From Anaeramoeba flamelloides (Eukaryota > Metamonada > Anaeramoebidae): a stretch of 64,000 nt of DNA. The notes beneath the pieces were generated by a model, which made no database searches, had not been told where the DNA came from, and saw only the letters and a program-made list of their open reading frames with translations. Below are positions 34,700 to 47,100 of this stretch, piece by piece. Numbering within the stretch: position 1 is the stretch's first letter; each line of letters opens with the position of its first letter. Both the position numbers and the translations under genes were made by a program. Location: NCBI GenBank assembly GCA_027625915.1, contig JANTQA010000044.1:806001-870000 (forward strand). The letters are read 5' to 3'.

Positions 34700-35430
34700 A
34701 TACAAAAGTTTAATCATTGCTTCAAATTAAAAGAGCCTGTTTTTTGTTATTGATGACCTAGACCTTAACCAATAAAATAATTTGACCAAAAATAATATGC
34801 AAACATGGTAAAGGTTTCTTAAAGTTCTATTATTTAGATCAGAAATTTTAAAAATGAAGGATCAAATTGTAAAATATATAGCAAAAAATACATTACGTTC
34901 TACTTTCAAGGCACAAATTTTCAACGAAATTTAAGGCACAATAAAAATCTCTAATTAGGGCACAAAATTCAAATTCTAGTAAAATAATTTGTAAAAATAA
35001 AAATTCCAAATTTTGTGACTTAATTTGAGATTTTTCTGTGTCTTAAATTACGTTGAAGTTTGTGCCTTAAAAGTGGAACTGACTGTCGAGTTAATCTTTA
35101 AGAAAATTTTATCATCAAAAATCTTAAATTTCTCTAAAAATTGAGAAAATTACCTAAAAATTTTCAACAAATCCCATTCCTAATTAAAATTGACAAAAAA
35201 ATCAAGTCGTTTACCTTCAAAATTGATTTTAACCGAGGCATACAAATAGACAGTAAATTGGATCTTGTCTTGTAACAAGACAAAAAAAAATACGGATTAT
35301 ATTTTGAAACACGGGATGTAATTGTTATGAACACCTTATATTGATCACTATATTTAACTTTTTCTCATTTTCTAATTCATGAAACTACATTTTAATTGAG
35401 ATTTAAGAGCCTTTTGGTTGAATATAATAT
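34700..35430 (+). repeat. Family K repeat, copy 1, split by a family B element
   Basis: Shares AATGAAGGATCAAAT, GGATTATATTTTGAAACACG and TTAATTGAGATTTAAGAGC with 40975-41460, and, inverted, with 44860-45480. The family B element at 34896 lies inside it; the 41 kb copy lacks that insert. Confidence 0.6.
34896..35085. repeat. Family B hairpin MITE, copy 3 (left end eroded)
   Basis: About 190 bp. The right end GTGGAACTGACTG is intact; the left terminal 10 bases have a small deletion. Interior arms as in the copy at 52. Confidence 0.75.
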
Positions 35431-36146
35431 ATTGTTATCTAAGCATATGATATACCATATTGTATCTTGAAAATATTCTACAAAAACCACAAAACATTTG
35501 TAAAAATAAATTATTATTTTAGACTTTTTGTTTAAATTTTTAGGTAAAATATATTATATATATATAAGCTATTTCCAGAATGTGGGGCAAATTTATTTTA
35601 AAATATATGTATATAACCAATTCTTCAAAAAAGGATTTTAATATATAAAATTATTGACCACCATTTATAGATTTTTGATAATATTTCAATTTGTTTCTTA
35701 GTATTGTATTGCAGAAATAAAATATATTAAAATTTATGATCTCGATTGTATAGGATATTTTTTTATGGTGAAAATTGGTGTTTATTATTTTCTTTTTGAT
35801 CGAAAAAAATATTTTCATAACTTGTATAATCTCAACAAAATTTACAATATAATTAAAAACATATAACTGCATTTTTGTGTTTAAAAAATCATTTGTTCCC
35901 TTTCCATATTTCCGGTTTTTTATTGAAATTGGTCGTACCTTGTTTTCACCAAAAAAAGTGCTATTTTTTTTTTCATTTTTTGGGAATATTTCAACTAACA
36001 TGCTTTGAATTAAATACATAAGTGGTTGATTCAATCGGTATAAATATTAAACTTAATTTGGTATAGTTGATTAATGATTACCTCCACTAACAAAGATTAT
36101 TTTTTATGAAATGTAAAAAAAAAATGCCCCTCTTTTTTGGAATTAG

Positions 36147-36179
<33 letters not shown>

Positions 36180-37620
36180 TTTTCTTCTGGGTTAGGATAA
36201 AAAATGACAAAAAATAACATATCTACAAAGATGATTTAATGGTCGAGTCATTACCGTGAAATTTTTTTTTCTGAAATGGATTAAAACTTTTTAGTAATTT
36301 TTATGAGGACCTAACACGGATCAAAAACCAATCAACCTATGAAATAAGATCGATCTCCAAAAATCAACAATCAAAAACGAGGAAATTTTTAGAAAAAAAG
36401 CGCCAAAGAGCGACACTCAATTTCCAATTTGAATGGTTGTGAAATACAATTTTGAAAATAACGATGTTAGTTTTGAAGTGTCGCTCTTTATCACTTTTTG
36501 AGATCTAGGTGATTATTTTTTCTTTTTTTTTATTTTTCGAATAAGTTATTTTTACCATAAGAATATTACCTAATCCTTACTTGGTCAAATTTAGAGGGTT
36601 AAAAAATAACCACAAAGATGATTAAATCGAATTGAATTAACTGCGAACTTCAAGAAAGTAATTTGTTTTAAATTAAAGAAAGTTAAGCATTTGGAAATAG
36701 AAAATGAGATAAGATGAATTTTTTTTTTAAATTTTGATTTTTTGAATTGAGAACACTTTTAAATTTATTTTTCTTCTTTGAATTTTTTACAAAGAGATCC
36801 AATATATTTTTTTTTTATTATTTAGATTTTTGTCAACCAAAAGAAGGACTATTTCACAATACCCTTTTTGGTCTTAGGTTACCCCTTTAGTAGGAACAAA
36901 TTCTCGGTAAATGACTAGAACCTTAATTAGCTTATACTTTAGATGAAATTCTTGCCACTTAATTACTCTTTCTTTTTGGATATTTTCAAATTGTGAATTG
37001 TTATTTTTTGTTATTCAAAATAACTTTTTATGATGATGAGAGAGTTTCTAATTATCAAAATTAGAAGATTAACAGGATAAGTCAAATTAGTGGAACTTAT
37101 CTAGAGTAAGTTGGGTTACTTTTCCTAATTTTCGAAAAAAGTGAAAATAAAAAGAGTATGTTAATCATGTGTTACATCCAATTTGAATGTTTTTACCAAA
37201 CTAAAAAAATAAAAAATAAAAGATGAAAATTTCTCAATCAAATTGATGAATTTGTTTGAGTTTGGCAATTTAAAGATGCTTTTTGGAAATTCTGTCTTGG
37301 TGTAAATGTTTCCAAAATTATTAAAAAAATTAGGTAAAATTTTTAAGATTTTTTTTTTATTTATTTTCCAGAATAAAATTGGAATTATATATTTTGTTTT
37401 TTGTTTGTTGTACATTTTATTTTTTTTTTATTGGTATTAAATATCTGGTTTCAAATGATAAATATGTAATTTTATTCATTTCTCGTAAGAATAAGCTGAT
37501 TGTAATTCTCTCTAGGTTATATTAGAAATATCATCTATCATGAATTATAATTAGCTTATTTTTTCATATTCACTATCATAAGTCCAGTTATCGGTTTTAA
37601 ATTTGTTTAGTTAAATTTGA
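35431..37620. other. Intergenic, low-complexity and small palindromes
   Basis: No gene supported; minus-strand open frames near 35.7-36.0 and 37.2-37.4 kb have AT-driven composition and no recognisable motif. 36148-36177 is a (TA)n tract. A 110 bp palindrome lies at 36392-36502 (CAAAGAGCGACACT with its inverse GTGTCGCTCTTT), GC-richer than its surroundings. Confidence 0.5.
36392..36502. repeat. 110 bp palindrome with GC-rich arms
   Basis: Arms AGCGCCAAAGAGCGACACT and, inverted, AGTGTCGCTCTTTATCACT around a 65 base spacer. Looks like a small MITE; flanks are too AT-rich to define a target duplication. Confidence 0.5.
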
Positions 37621-37624
37621 TATA

Positions 37625-38099
37625 CAGTAGTGTAAATAACCCGTTCAGACAACCATTAACCCATTACTAAAATTTAAATCGTGTTTTTTTTTCAGACTTG
37701 GGTATTCGAAGATCAGAAATCACTTATAGATTCTTGGTTCAGATCCAAATTGACTTTAGAGGTTAGATCTTTGATTAATCGAAATGGCTCAATAATATTA
37801 AATGCTTTTGTTTCAAAAATTTCATCATATTTACAAAATTTCTGAGATAAAATGATTTTTTTATAAAAATTCAAAAAATGAAATTTTGTTCATTTTTTTG
37901 TCAAAAAATTACATTTTAATCTTCCAGTATCTTCATAATTCTTTTTTAAAATTTATTTAAAGAACCCATTTTTTATCTTTATATACTTTTATCATCCCAT
38001 TGATTGGTTTCTTTTATTTCTAGAGTTAGGCAATAGTTTTTGTATGAGTTGAATTTTAGTAATGGGTTAAAATAAAAAACATGGGTTAGTTCACAACAG
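37625..38099. repeat. 475 bp TA-flanked MITE
   Basis: Ends CAGTAGTGTAAATAACCC and, from the right, CTGTTGTGAACTAACCC, with an inner shared arm AACCCATTACTAAAATT on both sides. TA at 37623-37624 and 38100-38101. Tc1/mariner-like target; no coding capacity. Distinct from family B. Confidence 0.72.
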
Positions 38100-38287
38100 T
38101 AGATTGAAATAGGTTTCAACAATTATTTTTATTTGAAGAACTTCGAATTATTTTGTATATGAATTATATTTAGAAAGAAAGCATTTTTTTGAAATTAGTG
38201 TTTTTAAATAAATAAAGAATGAGATCAATACCTTAAAAAAATTTTGATGAAAAAAAAAAATACTAAAATTAAAATTTAAAAAAAAAG

Positions 38288-38359
38288 TGGATCTATGAGG
38301 AATCGAACCCCAGGCCTCCTCTACGCTAAAGAGACGCTCTACCCCTGAGCTACAGACCC
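38288..38359 (-). tRNA. tRNA-Ala (anticodon AGC)
   Basis: Complete 72-base tRNA on the minus strand. Acceptor GGGTCTG against TAGATCC with discriminator A; D arm GCTC/GAGC; anticodon stem TCTCT/AGAGG around TTAGCGT (anticodon AGC, alanine GCU and, with inosine, GCC); T arm TGGGG-TTCGATT-CCTCA. Two G-U pairs in the acceptor, one of them at the third pair (normal tRNA-Ala has G3-U70, the main identity signal, and it is present here). No intron. Nine T follow at once as terminator. Confidence 0.96.
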
Positions 38360-39727
38360 ATACATAAAATAGCTCATTTTAGTCTTATATCAAAAGATTG
38401 TAGATAAAAGTAAAAACTTTTCAAAAAATCTCTTACTAATCATCAATACAAAAAATACATTAGAAATACTAATACATCCTATTTTGTCGTTTAAATAGCA
38501 TTACCTGATTGGTAATCAACATTATTTATTCACAGTTAGATAAAATAACAAAAAAATGAAATAATAAAAAATTATTTTGTGATCGTATATAAAAATGAAA
38601 AAGAAATAAGGGAAAAAACAACTTTTTGAAAAAATAACTGTTCCTATCAAATCGACAAACAATTAAGTATTACTGAGAAGTTTTTAATATCTATTTCTGA
38701 AATATGAGTTAAGTTTAGATGGTTTTTCATTTTTAAGAAAGATGTCAAAATGCAGAAAAATGATAAAAATGTAGAATTATTGTTTGTTATTTTCTGGTGA
38801 AGTTAAAAGAATGAAAATTTTTATCATAACTGAAAAAAAGTCATAAAAATATTCATTTCTCTCAAAAATAAAGATCATTTTCTTTTTTAAAACAAAAAAA
38901 ACTTTAATAAATTTTTCAAATTTAATTTCCAAACAGATCAACCAAAAAGCAAAACTACACAATATTTTTACCAAAGTTATACTATCCCAATTTTTATTGA
39001 ATTGATCCTTTTGGTTTTGAGAGAAATATTATCAACAAATAAATAGTATCAATAAAATAAATCAAAGGTTTTGATTATTTAATAATGGGAGATTCTTTTC
39101 AAAAAACAACCAGAGTAAATATTATATTTGAAATTGTTCAGGTGAACTTTAATTAAAGAAAAAACAAAAAAAATCAATACAAAAAAAAACAAAAAAAAAA
39201 AGAGAAAGCCACTTATTCTTTGTTAGAATTGTTATAATTTCTAAGAAGTCAATGAAACAATTCAAGATAAACCAATATTCAAAAATCATAAACAATGTGA
39301 TCTTCAAAAGTTAGAAGTGTTTGTTCAGAGTGTTTAAATTTGATTATCATTTTTTAGGCAAGAAAATGGTATTATTATGTTAATTTTCATATTCAAATTT
39401 CTTAATAAGAGTATTTGAGTTGTCCTATTTAAAAATTTCTTTTTCTGGATTTTTCATTAAAAAATATTAAATAAATCGATTTCTTTATCCAAATAGAAGA
39501 ATATTTCGATGAGTCTGACTTTACATTTTAAAAGATCTTGGGTCTATAGTTCTTCATGCAAATTGGTTAATTGGTAAATTGTCAACATACTCATTAATGT
39601 TTGTAAATTTTTTATACAATTGAACAATATAATTCAAAATGGGAACTTTTTACATTAATTCAAAACTAGGTAACAAATTTGTATCTTGAAATTTAAAAAA
39701 CTAACCTCCCACAAATAAAATCCTATT
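38360..39727. other. Gene-poor AT-rich region
   Basis: No established gene. A possible first exon at 39085-39141 (MGDSFQKTTRVNIIFEIVQ, then donor CAG/GTGAAC) could open a small split gene, but no convincing second exon was found. Confidence 0.4.
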
Positions 39728-40251
39728 CAGTTAAAGGGGGCAGTTTATCGAAAAAATAGAGCACATTCTATGAGTATAATTCATTATTCTTAAAACTAAA
39801 ATTTCAAATTTTTAGATCAAAATCTTTTTTTCTCATTTTTTAAAATTTTTTTTTTGTATATTATTTTTCCTTATTTTTTTTTTTTTATTTTTATTATAAA
39901 AATTAAATTTGAAAAAAAAAAATGTTTTAAACTCCAAATTAACATTAAAAAAGTTAGGATTTGTATGTTCTATAAAAATTCATACATTTGCAAGTAAAAA
40001 ATATTGTTGTCAACAATTTTAATTTCCTAAAGAAATTGAGAATTTTGCACCAGGCGTTCCAATGAAGGGGGAAAAAAAAATTTTTTAACATTTATTTTTT
40101 TTTGAAATTTATGGTTTGTTCAGGGGTTTCTTTTATGGGTATCGAGTATAATACTAAGTTTATTATTTCTCATATTTCTAAACAATCTGGGTTTGGTTGA
40201 TTCTTAAAAATAAAGTGACTTTTTCATTTTTCGGGTGAGCACCTATGAGTG
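39728..40251 (-). repeat. Family F element, copy 2
   Basis: Inverted copy of 3869-4380, about 524 bp. Ends CAGTTAAAGGGGGCAG and CACCTATGAGTG. Internal match over its whole length, including the purine/pyrimidine tract and GGCGTTCCAATGAAGGGG (there CATTCGTTGGAATATC). Confidence 0.68.
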
Positions 40252-41662
40252 AAATGGAGTTTCGTTTAACTTTTAATTTTCCTTGGTAAAACTTATGGTA
40301 AAATTAATTGATATCATATGTTTAACTTCTATTATATCAAAATACTTGAAAATGATTTGAATGTGACATTATAAAATTATTAAAAAAACAGATTTTAAAT
40401 TTTCCTTATTTTGAACCAAAAATTTAAAAATATTTTTAGATCACCAAAAGTGTTTTGTTCAAAATACTCAATACCTAAAAAAATAGAAATATTTTGACTT
40501 TCATCTAATCTACTGACTTTTCATATAAATATTAATGAAAAGTAAATTATATATCATATTGAAATAAATTAACAGTTAAAATAATGCTTAATTTAAATTT
40601 TATTTTTATATATTTTTCTCAAAGATCACTTTTATTCCACAAATATTTCATATAAAATTCTTTCTAGTTTTCTAGTAAACTCAAATTGTATTTTTCAATT
40701 ATATCTGTATAATTTCAATTAAAAATCAAATAATTTTTTTTGGGCAATAAAATTCCATCTTAAAGATCTTGAAAAAATTTTCCAAAATAAAAAATTGGAT
40801 TAAAAAGTTCGAAGGATTTTTGTGAATTTATCAGCACTGTTCTCAAAAGAATATGTACTCGAAAGTTTAATTTGTTTTTCAAAATAAATACTATGTTTCT
40901 TTTGGGTATAAAGTTTAAACAAATGCATTGATGATAGAAACCAATAATAAATCATAAGTTAATCAGTTATTACTTTTTTGAAATTATATTATAAAAAAAC
41001 ACAATTCAAAAAATGAAGGATCAAATGGAATAATTTAATTCAAAAAAAAAAGATTCAATTTTTGAGAATACTTTATATCATTATAAAAAAAACAAAAAAT
41101 TTCGAAAAAAAAAAAAAGAAAAATTACAAAAAATTTTGAACCGATTTCATTCCTATTTTAAATTTTAATTAAAAATACCAAGGTTTTTTCCATCAAATTG
41201 ATTTGAACTTAGGTATACTATTGTTTATTAAATTGGGTGTTAACAGTGGAACAAGAAAAAGAAGAAAAAATATGGATTATATTTCGAAAAAACAGAGCTA
41301 AAGTATTCCGGCCTTTGTTATTATTATCACTGTAAAGAATTTTCCAAAATTTGATGTTAAATCCTCTTTTCATTTAATTCATCCAATAAAATTCAAGTTC
41401 AAAAAATCCAATAGGTTTTGAAATTTTTGCTTAAATTGAGATTTATTGGGTATATTTGTTTGGTTTGATAATTATTTATTTACAATTTATTGGAAAACTC
41501 AAAATAATTCTGAATCCGTAATTGAAACTTTTACTTAATTTTTTTCTTAGAGTTTAACTTTTTGTTTATGAAATGTTAATCTTACAAAGTAAAAATTACT
41601 GATTTTAATTTGGCCTGATGAGTAGAAAAATCTCATTAATTATGGATCAAATAAATCTTTAA
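40252..41662. other. Intergenic with a family K copy
   Basis: No gene supported. 40975-41460 is a family K copy without the family B insert. The rest is AT-rich. Confidence 0.5.
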
Positions 41663-42596
41663 GGGACTAGTCTATATTAAATTTTTTTAAGTAAATTTAA
41701 TAGAGATTTAGAATTTTTTTTGCCAATTACTTAGATTTGAAATCAAAGTGAAAAACTTCTTAGTATATTAATAAAATCTTGCTAAATTACATTCATTAAA
41801 TTTGTTTATTGTTTTTATAGAAATAAAAAATTTTTCCATTTTTTCACTTTTTAGAAAGTTGCTTTTTTTCAACTTTTCGCAAAAATACAAAAAATAAAAA
41901 AAAAAAATGAGCAAGAAAGCAAAACCTTGTTATGTTTGTGGAAGACCTACAAAAAATAGTTTGAAAAATAAACCTGAAAAGGTTTTTTTGGAAATGCATG
42001 AAAAAACAGTTTGATTCGAAAAAAATATACAATATATTCTTTACTCTTAATAAAATCTTTTCTTTCTTTTCTTGTACCATTATTTTTTTTCATGAATCTA
42101 CTTTTTCAGTTTACACTCTTTTGTTTTTGTTGAATTTGAAGTTTTTTGAAGTGTTCCCAAATTATCATTCCAAAAGTTTTTGCCAGAGTCAAAAAAAAAT
42201 CAAAGAAAAGAATAAGAACTATTTTTTAAAAAAGTAATTATTGATAAAACAAATTGAGTTCTTTATAGAGTCAAGTTGGATGAACAGAAGTGAAAGAGAA
42301 AATATTCAAACCAGTTTTAAATTATTTTTTCGTTTTTAAAAATGAGAATAAATATTATTTTTGAGAAAATAATTAAATCCAAAATTAATCAAAAAATTCT
42401 CATCCATTTTAGATCTTTTTTCAAAAAAAAATTTTAAAAGTCACTTTTTTTGGCAGAATTGTAAAATTTTAAAAAATCAAGAAATAAAAGCTTTAACATT
42501 GAAAAAACCTGTCTATTTTCAATTATAATCATATTTCAAGATAAGGATTCCTTATTTAGTTATTGGTCAAAAAAAAAATTAATATAGACTAGTCCT
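41663..42596. mobile_element. TTAA-flanked element, 934 bp
   Basis: Ends GGGACTAGTCTATATTAA and TTAATATAGACTAGTCCT, inverted with one mismatch, and TTAA on both sides (41659-41662, 42597-42600). Same terminal GGGACTAGTC as the element at 12553. The interior has one short frame with a CxxC pair (41907-42014) but no transposase. Confidence 0.75.
41907..42014 (+). CDS. 35-residue CxxC micro-ORF
   Basis: Starts at an ATG after an A-rich leader, reads MSKKAKPCYVCGRPTKNS and continues to HEKTV and TGA. The CYVC pair looks like half of a small zinc-binding knuckle. It lies within the 934 bp TTAA element. It could be the worn N-terminus of a transposase or a captured host exon. Not recognised. Confidence 0.3.
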   Translation: MSKKAKPCYVCGRPTKNSLKNKPEKVFLEMHEKTV

Positions 42597-42612
42597 TTAA
42601 GAATATTACATA

Positions 42613-42983
42613 AGTGTATATATGGAAAGTTGTAAAAATTAGAGTTTTTATAATTTTTGATATAAATAAAGAGTCAAATTCATTTATTCAGAATTCAGGT
42701 TATATCAAACATTTATTTTGATTTTTGAGCTTAAAGGCGTTTTCAATATAAAATTGTTTGTTGAATACCAATACTTTGAAAAAAAATTCTTTTTTTCATT
42801 TGAAAGATTGGTATATTTTTATGGATCAAACAAATTTTTGGTTATAATTATCATTAGTCTATCAAGAAAATCAGATATTAAATTGACTATATTACCAAAA
42901 TTTGTGTAAATATGTGGAACTCTTAATTTGTCTCTAAAATTGTAAAAACTCTATTTTTTACAACATTCCATATTTATATTAGA
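42613..42983. repeat. 371 bp inverted repeat
   Basis: Arms of about 45 bp (TATATGGAAAGTTGTAAAAA at the left, its inverse TTTTTACAACATTCCATA at the right). It directly follows the 934 bp element and may share part of its end, since GACTAGT is seen near the right arm too. Confidence 0.5.
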
Positions 42984-43906
42984 CTAGTATGAAAAAATAA
43001 AATAGAAAATGTTAAGTAAGGCAAAACTACTACTTTTGTTTACCTTTCATCTTTAATATTAAAGTTGATTCACAATATAATAAAATTTTCAGAACTTCGG
43101 ATTTATTGAGACTATTTTATTTATTGTTGTTAGTAGTATCACCTTTTTTAAAAGTCTCTAATCGAGGAAAAAGGGTATTTTCGGGGGTAAAAATTTCAAA
43201 TAAACAGAAGGGTGAATTTTAGTTTAATTAAACTTTAAGATATTTTTTATGAAAGATAATAACTAATAGTTTTGAAAATGCTCTTTCTTGTCTAATAAAA
43301 CTGAAATAGGGGGGGGGGGAATTCTTAATGATAATTATTGCCGGTCCTATGTTTTTCAGAACTCCAAATATTTAATTACAATCTATGATTTTACTCTATT
43401 CTTTTGAATTCTGGTAAACCTATCAAAAGATTCGGACGGGTGCCACCAAGTATCGTAGAGTGTCTTGGTTTTCAATAATCCAAAATGGTCGAGAAAAATC
43501 TAAGACTTTAATCAATTCTTTTAAATTCCGGGAATCTAAAAGGTATTTTTTTTTAATTTTAGAAATTAACATACAATTTTTTAAATTTTACTTTTCGGAG
43601 TCGTGGAATACCAATTTATTAATCAAAGTTTGTGGAATCTTATTTATTGCTTATAATCTTTCTATTACATTTTTACTCCTCCTTTCACGACACTGATAAT
43701 TTCTAATTTGGTAATATAAAGGATTAATATTTTTTTTTTTACTTTAATATTTTAATTATTTTTCTTCTTCTCTTTTTTATTTAGTAAATTTTCTTTGATT
43801 ATTCCTTTCTAACAATAAATAATTTTATTAAATTTTCCATTTATTTCATTAATTAAATAAAACCTAACAGAAAAATCAAGAAAAAATGTTTTTTTTAATT
43901 TGTCTA
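42984..43906. repeat. Family H repeat region
   Basis: 43340-43840 matches the repeat at about 300-690 and, in part, 31370-31600 (GATTTTACTCTATTCTTTTG; TTAGTAAATTTTCTTTGATT). A G10 run occurs at 43310-43319, notable in such AT-rich DNA. No gene. Confidence 0.5.
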
Positions 43907-44105
43907 CAGTCAATTTCACTTTTAAGGCACAAACTTTCAACGAAATTTAAGGCACAATAAAAATCTCAAATTAAGTCCCAAAATTTGGAATTTTTTTTTT
44001 TTACAATTTCTTTTTACTAGAATTTGAATTTTGTGCTTTAATTTGAGATTTTTTTTGTGCCTTAAATTTCGTTGAAAGTTTGTACCTCAAAAGTGAAACT
44101 GACTG
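43907..44105. repeat. Family B hairpin MITE, copy 4
   Basis: 199 bp, TA on both sides, ends CAGTCAATTTCACTTTTAAG and GTGAAACTGACTG. Very close to the copy at 52, so probably one of the younger copies. Confidence 0.85.
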
Positions 44106-47100
44106 TAAATAAATAATTCTTTAATCAGTCCAAATAATTGATAATCGATTTGAAAGGTATTTATTATATTTAAAATACTTTTAAAATATATGACTATAAT
44201 CACTGATCAATGAAAAAAAAAAAATTAAATTTTCTACTTATCAAAGTAAAAACAATTCCTATTAGAAAATTAAATTTTCCAGAATTAATTGTCAAATATA
44301 TTGAAAAATACTTTTTGATACGTGATCTTTTATTAACTAACAGTAATTATTTTTACCATTGAAGTTATCAAAAAGTAAAAAATTTGCAAATGTTTCATTT
44401 TTTTTTATAAAATTTTTTACCCTTTTTATTACTATTTCCATCATTTTTATTCAATAACAACTCTTTATTGTCATGATTATTAAAATAAAAGATATTTTTT
44501 TTCTTTTTTTAGATAAATCTTTTGATTAACCAAAAAAAAATATTTACGAACCCAATTGAAAAAGAAAGGTATTTATTTAAGAAGAATAGTTATAATCATT
44601 CAAGTTTAAAAGTAATTTAAAAATTTTACCAAGAAATATTGTTTTTTTTTTTTTTTCCATATAAAATTCAATTTTTCAAAATAGAATTTTCTTGAATATA
44701 TTTAGAAAATAAGTTAATTTTATCCTCAAAATACAATATCAATTTCTGCTTGAAAAAAATGATTTGAGTGTTAAATAAGGATTCTAATGAATAAGACCAA
44801 ACAATTTGTCAACAAAATTTTTCAAAATTAAAATTTTTTTTTCATTTTTTGAAAACCAGAAAATAACTTTTGACAAAACATTATTGACAGTGATCAAAAT
44901 AATGAGTGAACAAAGACTATAATCCGTGTTTCAAAATATAGTCTGTGCTTTTTTTTCTTCTTTTGCAAAGATAACATCCAATCAACAGCCAAATAGTATA
45001 CCGAAGTTCAAATCATTTTTGAAAGTAAAGGTCTAGTTATTTTCCGTAAAATTTAAATTATTCATGTAAATAATTGAAAATTTTCCATAATATTCACAAT
45101 TTTTTTGAATTTTTTATTTTTTTGTTTTTTTGATGATAAAAAATATGTGAAAAATTTACTCTATTTTTTGAGATAAATTTTGCAATTTGATCCTTCATTT
45201 TTAGAATTTCTATTTAAATAATAGAACTTTAAGAAATCAACATCATATTTTTTAGGGTTTATTATTGGTTTCTTTGATTATTTAATGTACAGGTCTTCTA
45301 AAACAAAAAAAAACACACTTTATATTTTGAAACACGCAATAAATATTTTTTACACACTTCATTTTGACTACAGTGAATAAAAAAAAATTGTTTCATAAAT
45401 CTCAATTTAATTCTTAAACTTCTATCAAATGTTCATTTATGAAATCACCTATTACTTAAATAAGTTTTATTGGCTGAGATTTGAATAGAAAGATTAATTA
45501 TTAAAAATAATACAAAATAGAAAAATTTCTTTCAAAACAAATATTTTACAATGTAAAATTAAAAATATATTTTCCCATTTGCAAGAATTAACTTAATTGT
45601 TTTTTAAAAATAATATGTTTCTTTTTTTCATTTTATATTAGTAAGGTTTGAATTTTGGATTTGCAAAAAAAGGACTTCAATTAATAAATTGTTAAGATGG
45701 GGTTAACTAATCCATTTCAAAAACTAAAACACAACTTTCTAAAAAGAATTTTTTCCAAGATCTAGTCAAGTTATTATTTTATTTTGGAAAAATACTGTTC
45801 CCTTAAGGAACTAGTAACTCTTATTTATTTTTTTCCCGAAAGATAATAGAGTAATTATTTACAAAAGGATACAATTAAATCTGATATGCAACTTTATTTG
45901 TCATCTTTAGAGAAATGAATAATCATTTTTAAAAGATTTCATTTTTCCAAATTATATTTCAGTCAAAAGATCTGATCCTTTTTTGTTGGGTTTTTGGATC
46001 AAATTAGAAAAACTAAAATTTGCAAATAAATTTAATTTTGAAGAAATATCACCCTTAGTAATTTCAGAGAGTATTTATGAACAAGTAACATTGTGGATTT
46101 AATCTTATTTAAAAAATATAATAAAAATTGATCAAATAGCGTATCCTTGAAGATTTAAAAAATTTGAACATTTATTTTATTCCGAAATATTTATTCAATT
46201 TCTTGAAATTTAAAAAACTTACCAATATACTTTTTCAAATATCAAGAGTATAAACAAGGAACTGTTTGTATTAAAATCAGTTATTTGATAATATCTATTA
46301 TTTTTTTTATATATTAGAAATATGCATTTGAATAATTTATTTTTCCACAATCTTTAAAAGATTGAGAAATAATTGTAAAGTCTATTTAATAAAATCAATC
46401 ATTGGGCTGTTCATGACTTACTGAAATAATTAAGATTGGGTAATTAATTATTGATTATAAATAATCTAATTAAAAGGTATTACTCTAGATTATAAAATGA
46501 ATTTTCCAGGTTTTAAAAACGTATTTCGGGAGAATTTTTACTTCTATTGTTTGGTTCTTTTTCTATATTTTTAATTTAATCCCGAGAAAAAATAGATTTG
46601 GTCTGTTCTTTGAATCAAAAAATTATATTTTTTACAAGTTTAAAATAATTTTTGTATTTTTTTTGAGATTAAGTAGATTTTTTAAACTTGGTTATTATAG
46701 AACTTAGTTGTTTCTTTTTTAAAGTTTATTTTTGTACAATTCCTTTACAGGTAATAAGATTTCAATCTTCTTTCAAAGAAAATAATTTTTTTTGAATAAT
46801 TCAGAAATATGTTGAATTTTGAACTTTACAAAAATGTAACAAAATTGATCAGACTTTTAAAAAAAATAATTCATTTAGGAAAATTGCATTAAAAGTAAGT
46901 TTGGTATTGTAGTAATCAGATTTTTACTACATTTGTCGATTTCAAGATGCGGTTAAATTTTTTTAAATTTGTTAGTAGATTTACTTGAAGATTGTTTTTA
47001 GTTTACTTGTCCCTTAAATAATTTAATCTTTTAGCTTTTTTTGAATTATTTTTCAAAGATCTCGAAAAATTCAACGATTTTAGTTTGATAAGTATTAACT

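Noticed and set aside
36148-36177. (TA)n tract as a regulatory or replication element
   Set aside because: Simple microsatellite in AT-rich DNA; no supporting context.
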